From JADJPO01 sp963724535 (GTDB lineage: Bacteria > Actinomycetota > Actinomycetes > Actinomycetales > Kineosporiaceae), in the NCBI GenBank assembly GCA_963724535.1, contig CAVRVD010000019.1, forward strand, positions 62,001 to 126,000: a stretch of DNA of 64,000 bases. Direction: 5' to 3'. The stretch's first letter is position 1, and every line of letters begins with the position of its first letter. The translations under genes and the position numbers were made by a program. Of this stretch, positions 52,886 to 61,835 are shown in pieces. The notes beneath the pieces are model-generated. The model did no database searches. It was not told where the DNA came from and worked only from the letters and a program-made list of their open reading frames with translations.

Positions 52886-53648
52886 CGCCCGCGGACCTCG
52901 GCAGACACCCGGTGACTATGACCAACCTGACACTCCTAGGGCCCTTTGCAGGGACCTCCGACCGGTGGTCGTGCAGGGGTCGCCCCTTAGCCTCGACCCA
53001 TCCCACAGTGCGCGACTGATCGGTGCGACTGATCGGTCGTCACGCTGTTCCAAGGCCGAGGGGCTCGGGCTGGTCCAGAGACCGCGGCCGTGAACTCTTG
53101 TCGATGAGGTGATGAAGTCTTCGAGAACACCAGTTCCAGGGCGAGTAGATGGGGCGGAGGTCACGGTCCCATCCCACCAAGCAGTGGCAGGCTTGGGTTC
53201 GTCCTCAGCGAGACCATCACCTTAGGTAAGCGTACGGTCGCGCTGTGCCGACCGGAACGCTGCCGAACTACCGCACCGGCTGGTGATCAGACGGAGCGGA
53301 GCACGAGGAAGGGCGACTTTCTGACCAATGTGGACAACCGGTCCGCCGCCAGCGATGTCAGTGCCTGCCTCACGCATGGTTGCTAGCACTGGATCACCAT
53401 CGACAAGGAGCGTGACGAGTCCGATCGGCCGCGCACCGACGCCGTCACCTGCTTCTGCACGGACGAGAACAGCCTGTTCCTGCGGTCGTGCTCCGATGAG
53501 AATGGCTCCGGGCCGGCTTTGACTGCTCCCCGAGCTCGGCCCGGAATGGGCCACCCCGGCAGATCCCCGGCACGGACGGCGGCCGCCCGGCTTCCGTTTG
53601 GCGACCCGCTAATCCCCTACGCACCCGAACCAGAGGAGAGTCCAGAAG
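52886..53648. other. 763-bp stretch without a recognised gene
   Basis: GC content and third-position bias drop here. A minus-strand frame at 53222-53554 (110 codons) has non-typical codon use and no recognisable domain. A 13-bp tandem repeat lies at 53012-53037. The rightmost 60 bp contain the RBS (GAGGAG) of the PEP carboxykinase gene. The stretch looks like decayed coding sequence or a regulatory region. Confidence 0.45.
53012..53037. repeat. 13-bp perfect tandem repeat
   Basis: GCGACTGATCGGT occurs twice without a gap (53012-53024 and 53025-53037) in the gene-free stretch upstream of the PEP carboxykinase gene. It could be a direct-repeat binding site. Confidence 0.45.
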
Positions 53649-55498
53649 ATGACAATCGCCCATGATGGTACGAGCAGGACCGACAACGCCACGTTGTTGA
53701 AGTGGGTCGACGAGATCGCCGAGCTGTGCCAGCCGGACGCATCGAGTGGGCCGACGGTTCCCAGGATCAGTACGACCAGCTGTGCCAGCTGATGGTGGAA
53801 CGACGGCACGTTCACCCGCCTGGACCCCGAGAAGCGGCCGAACTCCTACCTCGCCCGGTCCCACCCCTCCGACGTGGCGCGGGTCGAGAACCGCACCTTC
53901 ATCTGCTCCGAGCGCGAGGAGGACGCGGGCCCGACCAACAACTGGGCGCCGCCCGCCGAGATGCGCGCGACGCTGCAGGAGGTGTTCCGCGGCTGCATGC
54001 GCGGCCGCACCATGTACGTCATCCCCTTCAGCATGGGTCCGATCGGCAGCCCGATCGCCCAGATCGGCATCGAGATCACCGACTCGCCCTACGTCGTGGT
54101 CAACATGCAGATCATGACCCGCGTGGGCTCGAAGGTGCTCGACACCCTGGGCAGCGACGGCTTCTTCGTGCCGTGCGTGCACTCGGTCGGCGCGCCGCTG
54201 GAGCCGGGCCAGGAGGACGTGCCGTGGCCGTGCGAGCCGAACATCGAGAACAAGTACATCGTGCACTACCCGGAGACCTACGAGATCTGGTCGTACGGGT
54301 CGGGGTACGGCGGCAACGCGCTGCTCGGCAAGAAGTGCCTGGCGCTGCGCATCGCCTCGGTCATGGCGCACGACCAGGGCTGGCTGGCCGAGCACATGCT
54401 GATCCTCGGGCTCGAGTCACCCAAGGGCGAGAAGACGTACGTGGCGGCGGCCTTCCCCAGCGCCTGCGGCAAGACCAACCTGGCGATGATCGTGCCGCCC
54501 AAGGGCTTCGGCAACTGGAAGGCGCTGACCGTCGGCGACGACATCGCCTGGATCAAGCCCGCTCCCGACGGCACGCTGCGGGCCATCAACCCCGAGGCCG
54601 GGTTCTTCGGCGTCGCGCCCGGGTACCTCCTACGACTCCAACCCCATGGCCATGGACTCGGTCCAGGCCAACAGCATCTTCACCAACGTGGTGCTGACCG
54701 ACGACGGCGACGTGTGGTGGGAGGGCATGGGCACCGAGCCCCCGGCGCACGGCATCGACTGGCAGGGCAACGACTGGACGCCGGACTCCGACCGCCCGGG
54801 TGCGCACCCCAACTCGCGGTTCACCGCGCCCGCCGCACAGTGCCCGACGATCGACCCGGCCTGGGAGGACCCCGCCGGTGTGCCGATCTCCGCCTTCATC
54901 TTCGGCGGCCGGCTGTCCAAGACCTTCCCGCTGGTCTACCAGTCCTACGACTGGAACCACGGCGTCTTCATGGCGGCCACCATGGGCTCGGAGGCCACCG
55001 CGGCGGCCATCGGGCAGGAGGCGATCCGGCGCGACCCGTTCGCCATGCTGCCGTTCTGCGGCTACAACATGGCCGACTACTGGGCACACTGGGTCAAGAT
55101 GGGTCAGCGCACCGATCTGAAGCTGCCCGAGATCTTCCGCGTCAACTGGTTCCGCAAGGACGAGCACGGCAAGTTCGCCTGGCCCGGCTTCGGGCAGAAC
55201 ATGCGCGTCCTGGAGTGGATCGTGGAGCGCGTCAACGGCGACGTCGGCGCCGTGGAGAGCCCCTTCGGTCACATGCCGAAGCTACGAGGACATGAACTTC
55301 CGGGGGCTGGAGTTCACCACGGACCAGTTCGCGTCGATCACCGACATCAGCCGCGCCGAGGCGATCAGCGAGGTCGAGGAGATCAAGGGCTTCTTCGCGA
55401 AGTTCGGCGACAAGCTGCCGCCGGAGCTCGAGGAACAGCGCCAGGCCTTCAAGGAGCGGGTCGAGGGGGCGCCCGAGGTCTGGAAGGCCGCGTCCTGA
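53649..55498 (+). pseudogene. pckG: GTP-type phosphoenolpyruvate carboxykinase with four single-base frameshifts
   Basis: Read across three frames, this encodes a complete PEPCK of about 615 residues, the usual length. Landmarks: EIAELCQPD, FTRLDPEKRPNSYLARSHP, FRGCMRGRTMYVIPFSMGP, the P-loop PSACGKTNLAM, NPEAGFFGVAPG, DWNHGVFMAATMGSE and RKDEHGKFAWPGFGQNMRVLEW. Breaks: one base missing near 53739 (GAC-GC instead of GAC-CGC), one extra near 53801, one extra at 54621-54624 and one extra C near 55282. The first pair compensate within 65 bp. Protein-level conservation is high between breaks, so either sequencing indels or very recent inactivation. The enzyme makes PEP from oxaloacetate in gluconeogenesis. 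ATG 53649 has GAGGAG upstream. Confidence 0.85.
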
Positions 55499-55646
55499 GC
55501 ATCGGCTAGACGCAGCTCGCGAGAGTTGCTCCGACGCAGTGACCTCGGGAGGGGCCGGCCCCCGCCTGGCCCCTCCTGTAGGTCTGGCGGCGGTTGGACC
55601 TGGGCTGACGGCCAGGGCCACGGGTGCCTGCCCCTACGATTCACCC

Positions 55647-57436
55647 ATGGTTGCCACGCTCAGCGACCGCGAGTACCGGGCGCAGTTCTACGTCGCCGTC
55701 GACCAGCGCCAGGCCGCCGACCAGCGCCAGCGCCGGTACTACGTGCCGATCTACGACCGGTCCGAGCTGAGCCACTACGACATCGTCGCCACGCTCCGTG
55801 ATGCCATCGAGTTCACCCCGACCGAGTCGGTCCACCTGCTGTCGGGCTTTCGGGGGTCGGGCAAGACCTCCGAACTGATGCGGCTCAAGGACCAGCTCAC
55901 CGAGGTCGGCTACCGCGTCGTCTACATGGACATCGAGGACCACTTCAACACCGAGCTGCCGCTGGAGTCCGGAGCCCTGCCGATCGCGCTGGCGGCCGGG
56001 TTCGCCTCGGCCGTCGGGGCCGAGCAGCGCCAAGCCGTCGGCGAGCGGCTCAGGTCGTTCCTGGCCCGCATCCGGATCGAGCCGACGCTGGGCGTCGACG
56101 CCGCGGGCCTGTCCGCGGAGGTAACCGCCCGGCTGCGCGACGACGACTCCTTCCGGAATCAGGTCGCCGAGGCGATGCGGACCAACCGGCGCGCGGCCCG
56201 CGAGGCGATGCACGAGTTCTTCCGGGCCGTCGCCGCCGACCTCACCGTCGACCGGGGGACCGTCTTCCTCGTCGACTCCATCGACCACTACCGGGGCCGC
56301 GCCGAGACGTTCCACGAGGTGCGCGACTCGGTGAACCGAACCTTCAGCGAGCTCGCCGACGAGCTCTGCCTGCCGATGATGCACGTGGTCTACACCGTGC
56401 CGGTCTACGTCCGCTCCCCGCTCGGGCTGCGCCACGACGTCCTCAACATCAAGGTCGCCGACCCGGACGGCACGCCGCAGCCTACACCGAGTCCCTGACC
56501 ATCGCCCGGGACCTCGCCGAACGCCTGGGCACCCCCGACGCGCTGCGTGACCTGTCGATCTCCCTGAACGCCGTCGGCGGCGTCGCGCAGGCCCGCGGCG
56601 ACTGGGCGGGCGCCGAGAGCGCCTACACCGAGTCCCTGACCCTTCGCCGGGACCTCGCCGAACGCCTGGGCACCCCCGACGCGCTGCGTGAGCTGTCGGT
56701 CTCCCTGAACGCCGTCGGCGGCGTCGCGCAGGCCCGCGGCGACTGGGCGGGCGCCGAGAGCGCCTACACCGAGTCCCTGACCATCGCCCGGGACCTCGCC
56801 GAACGCCTGGGCACCCCCGACGCGCTGCGTGAGCTGTCGATCTCCCTGAACTGGGTCGGCCGCGTCGCGCAGGCCCGCGGCGACTGGGCGGGCGCCGAGA
56901 GCGCCTACACCGAGTCCCTGACCATCGCCCGGGACCTCGCCGAACGCCTGGGCACCCCCGACGCGCTGCGTGACCTGTCGGTCTCCCTGAACGCCGTCGG
57001 CCGCGTCGCGCAGGCCCGCGGCGACTGGGCGGGCGCCGAGAGCGCCTACACCGAGTCCCTGACCATCGCCCGGGACCTCGCCGAACGCCTGGGCACCCCC
57101 GACGCGCTGCGTGAGCTGTCGGTCTCCCTGAACTGGGTCGGCCGCGTCGCGCAGGCCCGCGGCGACTGGGCGGGCGCCGAGAGCGCCTACACCGAGTCCC
57201 TGACCATCGCCCGGGACCTCGCCGAACGCCTGGGCACCCCCGACGCGCTGCGTGAGCTGTCGATCTCCCTGAACTGGGTCGGCCGCGTCGCGCAGGCCCG
57301 CGGCGACTGGGCGGGCGCCGAGAGCGCCTACACCGAGTCCCTGACCATCGCCCGGCGGGTGGCCGCGGTCGACGACTCCGTCGAGACCCGAGACCTGGTG
57401 CGGTATCTGGAGGACCGGACGAGCGGGCCCGGGTGA
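55647..57436 (+). pseudogene. P-loop NTPase joined out of frame to TPR repeats (STAND-like architecture, probably broken)
   Basis: The first part (55647-56498, 283 codons) is an AAA-like NTPase: YYVPIYDRSELSHYDIV, Walker A GFRGSGKT (67-74) and a Walker B strand TVFLVDSIDHYRG. It stops shortly after VLNIKVADPDGT. The frame is then lost: from 56480, in another frame with no start codon, six near-identical 47-residue TPR units run to VRYLEDRTSGPG and a stop at 57434-57436. The NTPase C-terminal region and the first TPR are missing at the join, so an internal deletion or misassembly is likely. NTPase-TPR proteins of this kind are multi-domain sensors, many tied to defence or conflict. A function here is unproven. 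Confidence 0.65.
56480..57325 (+). repeat. Six tandem 141-bp TPR-encoding units
   Basis: Units start at 56480, 56621, 56762, 56903, 57044 and 57185, exactly 141 bp each, with a partial seventh at 57326. Each encodes AYTESL, DLAERLGTPDALR, SLN and VAQARGDWAGAES in order. Differences are confined to a few codons (Asp/Glu, Ile/Val, Ala/Trp, Gly/Arg and one Ile-Ala/Leu-Arg pair). The near identity at DNA level points to recent duplication or gene conversion. Confidence 0.9.
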
Positions 57437-57548
57437 GCGGCACACCGGTGGACGGACCGGGGCACGGGTCCGGCGAGGGACGCGGGAGCGACGTCAGGCG
57501 GAGCCAGTCGCGGAGCGTTCCTCGGCGGGCCCGCGACCACCCGGGCTC

Positions 57549-58637
57549 TCACTCGTAGAGCACGTACTCCGGACGCGGGGTCAGCGCCATCACCTCGCCG
57601 GCGGTCATCAGCCGCGAGCCGCCCTCGCTGTCCTCGTCGAAGAACAGCTTGAAGCCGGGGTGAAACACCGTCGACATGCTGGTGGTCAGCCGCCGCCAGG
57701 TGTCGACCTTGGCCCCGGGCGAGCCGATGCCGTCCACGCTCTTGATCATCACCACGCCGTCCCGCTGGGTCAGCGCCGAGCCCCCGCGCAGGATGGAGGG
57801 GGCCAGCTGGTGGACCACGACCGGCTTCTCCGGCAGGTCGTGACGGGCCACCAGATCGGCCACATACGCACTCACCGCGTCCAGCTCGGCGCCGGTCACC
57901 GACCCGTAGCTGCGACCGGGCACCTTGGGGGCGGCCACCGCCCACTCCGGGTCGAGGGCCAGCCCGACATCGGGCTCGACCAGCCAGCGCTGCAGCCCCT
58001 TGACCTCGTCGAGGAAACGCGCCCGGCCCGGTTGGACGTTCAGCAGCAACAGCGCCCGATGGCGTCGAGCGGCGGCCAGGTGCCGTTCGATCACCTGCTC
58101 GTCGATCCGGGACCGGTACATGCCGTCCGGACCCGGGCTGGCGTGCACCACCACCGTGATCAGCTCCAGCACCGGCAGCACCTGACGGCCCCCGGTCCGG
58201 TAGGAGCGGGCGAGCTTGTCGATCTCGCGCACCCGGTCGTCCAGCCTGCCGACCCCGAGCCGGCCGAAGGCTGCGGTGCCCGGCCCGCCACTGAACCCGA
58301 GCAACCGGTAGCGCGGGAACAGCTCCCGCCCGCCCCGGGGCAGCTCGGCCGCGGGGGCGGGGCTGGGCGCCGAGCCGGGCGCGGGACGGGACGGCGGGGT
58401 GGTCGGCGTCGAGCCGGTGCCCGACGGCGCGGCGCCCGTGGTCACAGAACCGGTGGCCACAGAACCGGTGACCTCAGCACTGATGGGCACCGACGCAGCC
58501 GGACCCGGTGCCGCCGAGCTTCCTGAGGGCGCCGGGGAGAACATGGCACCGGTGGCCAGGAGCGCGGCGACCCCGACACCGGTCACGGCAGCGACGAGCG
58601 CGGACCGCCGACCGGAGTGGTCGCGCCCTTCCATCAC
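57549..58637 (-). CDS. Secreted or anchored protein of unknown function
   Basis: A 362-aa protein. The N-terminal hydrophobic segment ALVAAVTGVGVAALLATGAMF is a signal anchor; a Ser/Thr/Pro/Gly spacer (about 40-100) follows. The C-terminal domain has alternating strands and helices: FPRYRLLGFSGGPG, GRQVLPVLELITVV, LLLLNVQPGRARFLDEV, WLVEPDVGLALDPEWAV, PVVVHQLAPSIL and DGVVMIKSVDGIG, resembling a TIM-barrel without a catalytic motif I can name. It is seen in other actinobacteria as a hypothetical protein. It may act on cell-wall polymers, but nothing in the sequence proves this. Confidence 0.7.
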   Translation of the reverse strand: MMEGRDHSGRRSALVAAVTGVGVAALLATGAMFSPAPSGSSAAPGPAASVPISAEVTGSVATGSVTTGAAPSGTGSTPTTPPSRPAPGSAPSPAPAAELPRGGRELFPRYRLLGFSGGPGTAAFGRLGVGRLDDRVREIDKLARSYRTGGRQVLPVLELITVVVHASPGPDGMYRSRIDEQVIERHLAAARRHRALLLLNVQPGRARFLDEVKGLQRWLVEPDVGLALDPEWAVAAPKVPGRSYGSVTGAELDAVSAYVADLVARHDLPEKPVVVHQLAPSILRGGSALTQRDGVVMIKSVDGIGSPGAKVDTWRRLTTSMSTVFHPGFKLFFDEDSEGGSRLMTAGEVMALTPRPEYVLYE

Positions 58638-58754
58638 AGCTCCCTATGGCCCTCATGGCCGGGTCTCGGATCGGTCGCCGCCCTGGTGCGACGAAGGATG
58701 CGCGCGCCGCAGAGATGCACTGCGGTGGCGATCACATCGGGTTGGTGGGGGGGA

Positions 58755-58812
58755 CGACGTGGCCCGGAGAAAAGCGTTCCGGGCCACGTCGGCGATGGCG
58801 GAGGCGGCGGGA
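58755..58812. repeat. 58-bp direct repeat, copy 1 (tRNA-distal)
   Basis: Identical over 58 bp to 58871-58928. It contains the hairpin CGACGTGGCCCGGA/TCCGGGCCACGTCG with a 9-nt loop and then the last 14 bases of the tRNA-Ser gene, but here no tRNA follows. The copy is a scar or a duplicated attachment-like segment. Confidence 0.85.
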
Positions 58813-58870
58813 ACCGTCGGCGGCTCGTCCCTCGCCGCCTCCTCCCAAATCCCCATCTCTGATCATCCCC

Positions 58871-58907
58871 CGACGTGGCCCGGAGAAAAGCGTTCCGGGC
58901 CACGTCG
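58871..58907 (-). terminator. Hairpin downstream of tRNA-Ser
   Basis: A perfect 14-bp stem CGACGTGGCCCGGA/TCCGGGCCACGTCG with loop GAAAAGCGT, five bases beyond the tRNA 3' end in its direction of transcription. Read on the minus strand the loop contains a TTTT run. Probable terminator; duplicated in copy 1. Confidence 0.65.
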
Positions 58908-58928
58908 GCGATGGCGGAGGCGGCGGGA
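58871..58928. repeat. 58-bp direct repeat, copy 2 (overlaps tRNA-Ser 3' end)
   Basis: The original copy: its right end is the 3' part of the tRNA-Ser gene and its left part a 14-bp-stem hairpin. Copy 1 starts 116 bp to the left; 58 bp of unique sequence separate the two. Confidence 0.85.
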
Positions 58929-59005
58929 TTTGAACCCGCGATGGGGTTGTAGCCCCAAACCCGCTTAGCAGGCGGGCGCCATAGACCGGACTAGGCGACG
59001 CCTCC
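58912..59005 (-). tRNA. tRNA-Ser (anticodon GCT)
   Basis: A minus-strand class II tRNA: acceptor stem GGAGGCG/CGCCTCC, D-arm, anticodon loop CTGCTAA giving GCT, long variable arm TTGGGGCTACAACCCC and T-arm GCGGGTTCAAATCCCGC. Discriminator G at 58915 is followed by an encoded CCA (58914-58912). It decodes AGC/AGU. Its 3' end is duplicated at 58799-58812. Confidence 0.95.
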
Positions 59006-59336
59006 CTGTGACCCGGTCAGGGTAGCGGCCGGTGGGAACGACCGGCAAAGCGGTACGCAGGGTCAGGACTGCCCCACGGCAGGCCCCGGACCGATCACAG
59101 TCGCACACCCCCCGCAGCACCCGCCCACCTGCCGGCGCCGAGCGGTCGATGCCTGGTCACCCACCGCGATCCCCTCCCTCACTGGCAGGGCCCGCCCGGG
59201 ACATCCGCCGACGTCACGGCCGGTCTGCACACCGTTCTTGTTGTGCCACCATGGAGCGACGGTCGGCCAACGGCGACCCTGTAGGACCAGCCGTCGTCAG
59301 CGGTTCTTCTCGTCCAGTCGCCCGGAGGTGCAGCCG
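59006..59336. other. 331-bp stretch without a recognised gene
   Basis: It lies between the tRNA-Ser gene and the LCP gene, both transcribed away from it. It should contain both promoters. Frames here are open but lack RBS and family resemblance. No repeats or strong hairpins were noticed. Confidence 0.45.
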
Positions 59337-61055
59337 GTGGCCCAGGTCGCGCCGCACTCCGGGGGCACCCCGGCGGCCCCCAGGCGCACCTACCGGCCAC
59401 CCGCGGGCATCCCGGCGCCCAGCCCCAGCCAGGACGTCCACCGGCACCGGGCCGGAACAGAGGCACCCGAGCCCTGGTATGGCACGCCGCCACCAACGCA
59501 CGGCAGCTCCCTGATCACCAGCCTGCAGCGGCGGGTCATCCCGGCGCGCGGACGGCACGCCACCGGCTACGGCCAGAACTTCGAGCGGGTGATCGGCTGG
59601 ACCCTGCTCGGCAGCCTGGTCCCAGGCACCGGCCTGCTGGCCGCAGGCCGGCGGACCAGCGGGCTGGTGGCGATCTCCCTGGGGTCGCTGGCCGCCTCGC
59701 TGGTGCTGACCTTCCTCCTCGCCGGCAACCCGATGGCGCTGCTGCGGTCCTTCGTCTCCCAGCCGGACCGCTTCCTGGTCCTGGCCGTCGGCCTCGCCGT
59801 CCTGGTCCTGCTCTGGGCCGCCATGGTGATCGCGACCTATGCGGCGACGCGCCGCTACGCCCACCTCGGCACCAGGCACCGGGTGGTCAGCCTGCTCACC
59901 GTCACCGCTCTGATCGCTCTGGTCGCCCTGCCGACCGCCAAGGTCGGCAGCTACTCGCTGATCATGCGGGACACCCTGACCGGGATCTTCGGCAACACCG
60001 CCTCGGCCTTCGCCGGCGCCGGACCCGACAACTCGAACACCGCCGACCCCTGGGCGAACACCGCCCGGGTGAACGTCCTGCTCATCGGGTCGGACGCCGG
60101 CGCCGACCGGATCGGCATCCGCCCGGACACGCTGATCCTGGCCAGTATCAACACCCAGACCGGCGACACGGTGCTCTTCTCACTGCCGCGCAACCTGCAG
60201 AAGGTGCCGTTCCCGCCGGGCACCCGGCAGGCCGCCGAGTATCCGTACGGATTCGACTGCGTCGACGCGAACGGCGTCCCGCAGTGCCTGCTCAATGCCT
60301 TCTGGACCTTCGGAGAGGAGCACTGGCAGGACTACTACCCCGACGAGCCGGACGCCTTCCACGCCGGGCTGCGCGCAACGTCCGAGGCCGTGGAGCAGAT
60401 CACCGGCCTGCCCGTCGACCAGTACACGATGCTCAACCTGCGCGGCTTCATGCAGTTCGTGGACGCCATCGGCGGGATCACGGTGAACGTCCGGGAGCGG
60501 CTGCCGATCGGCGGCAGCTCGGAGAACCCGGTCGCCAGCGGCTGGATCGAGCCCGGGCCGAACCAGCATCTTGGCGGGTACAAGGCGCTCTGGTACGCCC
60601 GTTCCCGCTGGTCGACCGACGACTACGACCGGATGCGCCGCCAGCGGTGCGTGATCGGGGCCGTGGTCCAGCAGGCGGACCCGGCGAGCGTCGCCCTGGC
60701 CTTCCCGGAGATCGCCGCCGCCGCCAAGGACAACGTCACCACCGGCATCCCGCTGGCCGACCTGGGCGCCTGGGTGACGCTCACCCAGAAGGTGCAGAAG
60801 ACCCAGGTGCGCAGCCTGCCGTTCACCTCCAACGTGATCGACCCCCAGGACCCGGACATCGCCCTGATGCGCACCCTGGTGGGCGAGGCGATCAACCCCA
60901 AGCCGGCACCGTCGGGCTCCTCGGCCGCGCCGTCCGCCGGGGTGTCGTCGGGCGGGGCGGGCACGCCGTCCGACGGCGGTTCGTCCGCGCCGGGCACGCC
61001 GACGACCGATCCGGAGCAGGACCGGCAGGCTCAGGACGTGACCTCGGTCTGCTGA
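59337..61055 (+). CDS. LytR-CpsA-Psr (LCP) family cell-wall glycopolymer ligase
   Basis: A 572-aa membrane protein. Start GTG 59337 is chosen because GGAGG lies 8 bp upstream; longer frames have none. A proline-rich cytoplasmic N-terminus (about 95 residues) is followed by two to three transmembrane helices and an extracytoplasmic LCP domain: NVLLIGSDAGADRIGIRPDTLILASI, TVLFSLPRNLQKVPFP, FVDAIGGITVNV and the arginine-rich active-site helix YARSRWSTDDYDRMRRQR. A Ser/Gly/Pro tail ends the protein. LCP enzymes attach teichoic-acid-like or arabinogalactan polymers to peptidoglycan. Confidence 0.92.
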   Translation: MAQVAPHSGGTPAAPRRTYRPPAGIPAPSPSQDVHRHRAGTEAPEPWYGTPPPTHGSSLITSLQRRVIPARGRHATGYGQNFERVIGWTLLGSLVPGTGLLAAGRRTSGLVAISLGSLAASLVLTFLLAGNPMALLRSFVSQPDRFLVLAVGLAVLVLLWAAMVIATYAATRRYAHLGTRHRVVSLLTVTALIALVALPTAKVGSYSLIMRDTLTGIFGNTASAFAGAGPDNSNTADPWANTARVNVLLIGSDAGADRIGIRPDTLILASINTQTGDTVLFSLPRNLQKVPFPPGTRQAAEYPYGFDCVDANGVPQCLLNAFWTFGEEHWQDYYPDEPDAFHAGLRATSEAVEQITGLPVDQYTMLNLRGFMQFVDAIGGITVNVRERLPIGGSSENPVASGWIEPGPNQHLGGYKALWYARSRWSTDDYDRMRRQRCVIGAVVQQADPASVALAFPEIAAAAKDNVTTGIPLADLGAWVTLTQKVQKTQVRSLPFTSNVIDPQDPDIALMRTLVGEAINPKPAPSGSSAAPSAGVSSGGAGTPSDGGSSAPGTPTTDPEQDRQAQDVTSVC

Positions 61056-61226
61056 CCGACGTGACCCAGGAGTCACCGCCGGATCTCCACCACGGCCACC
61101 AGGCCCCCTAGCATCGAAGACGAACCGGACCCCGCGTGGGAGGCGTGGACCGGGCACACCTCGTCTGCCGTCGGCCGGGCGAGGTCACAGGACGCGGCGG
61201 GCCACCGCGCTGGGGGAGGACGACTC

Positions 61227-61772
61227 GTGACCGGGAAGTACACACTCGACCAGACCGAACACGCCGTCGCCGACAGGCTTGCCGATCTGGCTCTGGACCT
61301 GTCGGCGACCGCTGTGGTGAGCAGCCTGTACCGGGCGGCCGGCGCCGTCCGGAACCACTTCGAGAGACAGGTGCTCACACCACATCGACTGACCTGGACC
61401 GGCTGGGTCGTGCTCTGGGTGATCTGGGTCTGGGAGAGCGTGGAGTCGCGGCACGTCGCCGCCGAGGCCGGCATCTCCAAGTCCACCCTCACCGGGGTGG
61501 TCACCACCCTGGAGCGCCGTCACCTGGTCCGCCGGCTGAGCCATCCCGACGACGGACGCCGGGTGGTGCTGACACTGACCAGCAGCGGCCAGGAGCTGAT
61601 GTGCACCGTCCTGCCGCTGATCAACCAGTGCGAGTCCGACGTGCTGGCCGGGCTCAAGGCGGCCGACCGGGACCACCTCACCGAGATGCTGCGCCAGATC
61701 GTGCTGGACCTGGAGCGGCCGCACACCGAGGGCCCACCCACCGTCGTGCCGCGGCGGGGACCCGCTCGCTGA
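61227..61772 (+). CDS. MarR-family transcriptional regulator
   Basis: A 181-aa regulator. The winged helix spans WTGWVVLWVIWVWESVESRHVAAEAGISK through STLTGVVTTLERRHLVRRLSHPDDGRRVVLTLT, with the conserved DDGRR wing. N- and C-terminal helices would form the dimer interface. GTG 61227 has GGGGGAGGA 6 bp upstream. It has no divergent partner gene, so the target is unknown. Confidence 0.9.
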   Translation: MTGKYTLDQTEHAVADRLADLALDLSATAVVSSLYRAAGAVRNHFERQVLTPHRLTWTGWVVLWVIWVWESVESRHVAAEAGISKSTLTGVVTTLERRHLVRRLSHPDDGRRVVLTLTSSGQELMCTVLPLINQCESDVLAGLKAADRDHLTEMLRQIVLDLERPHTEGPPTVVPRRGPAR

Positions 61773-61835
61773 CCGACAGGCACCGTCGGACGACACGTCG
61801 CGGCCGGGCAGTGACGTAGTGGGGTGTCGGGCGGG

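Noticed and set aside
53222..53554. A 110-codon minus-strand gene upstream of PEP carboxykinase
   Set aside because: Weak third-position GC bias, no RBS and no recognisable domain; reported only as part of an unassigned stretch.
53730..53805. Programmed frameshifting in the PEP carboxykinase gene
   Set aside because: No slippery heptamer or pseudoknot is evident, four separate shifts would be needed, and the enzyme family does not use recoding.
56480..57325. CRISPR array
   Set aside because: The 141-bp periodicity has no separate spacers; the whole unit is coding TPR sequence.
55641..57443. A 600-codon Arg/Gly repeat protein on the minus strand
   Set aside because: It is the antisense reading of the NTPase and TPR repeats; the repeat pattern follows the plus-strand TPR units.
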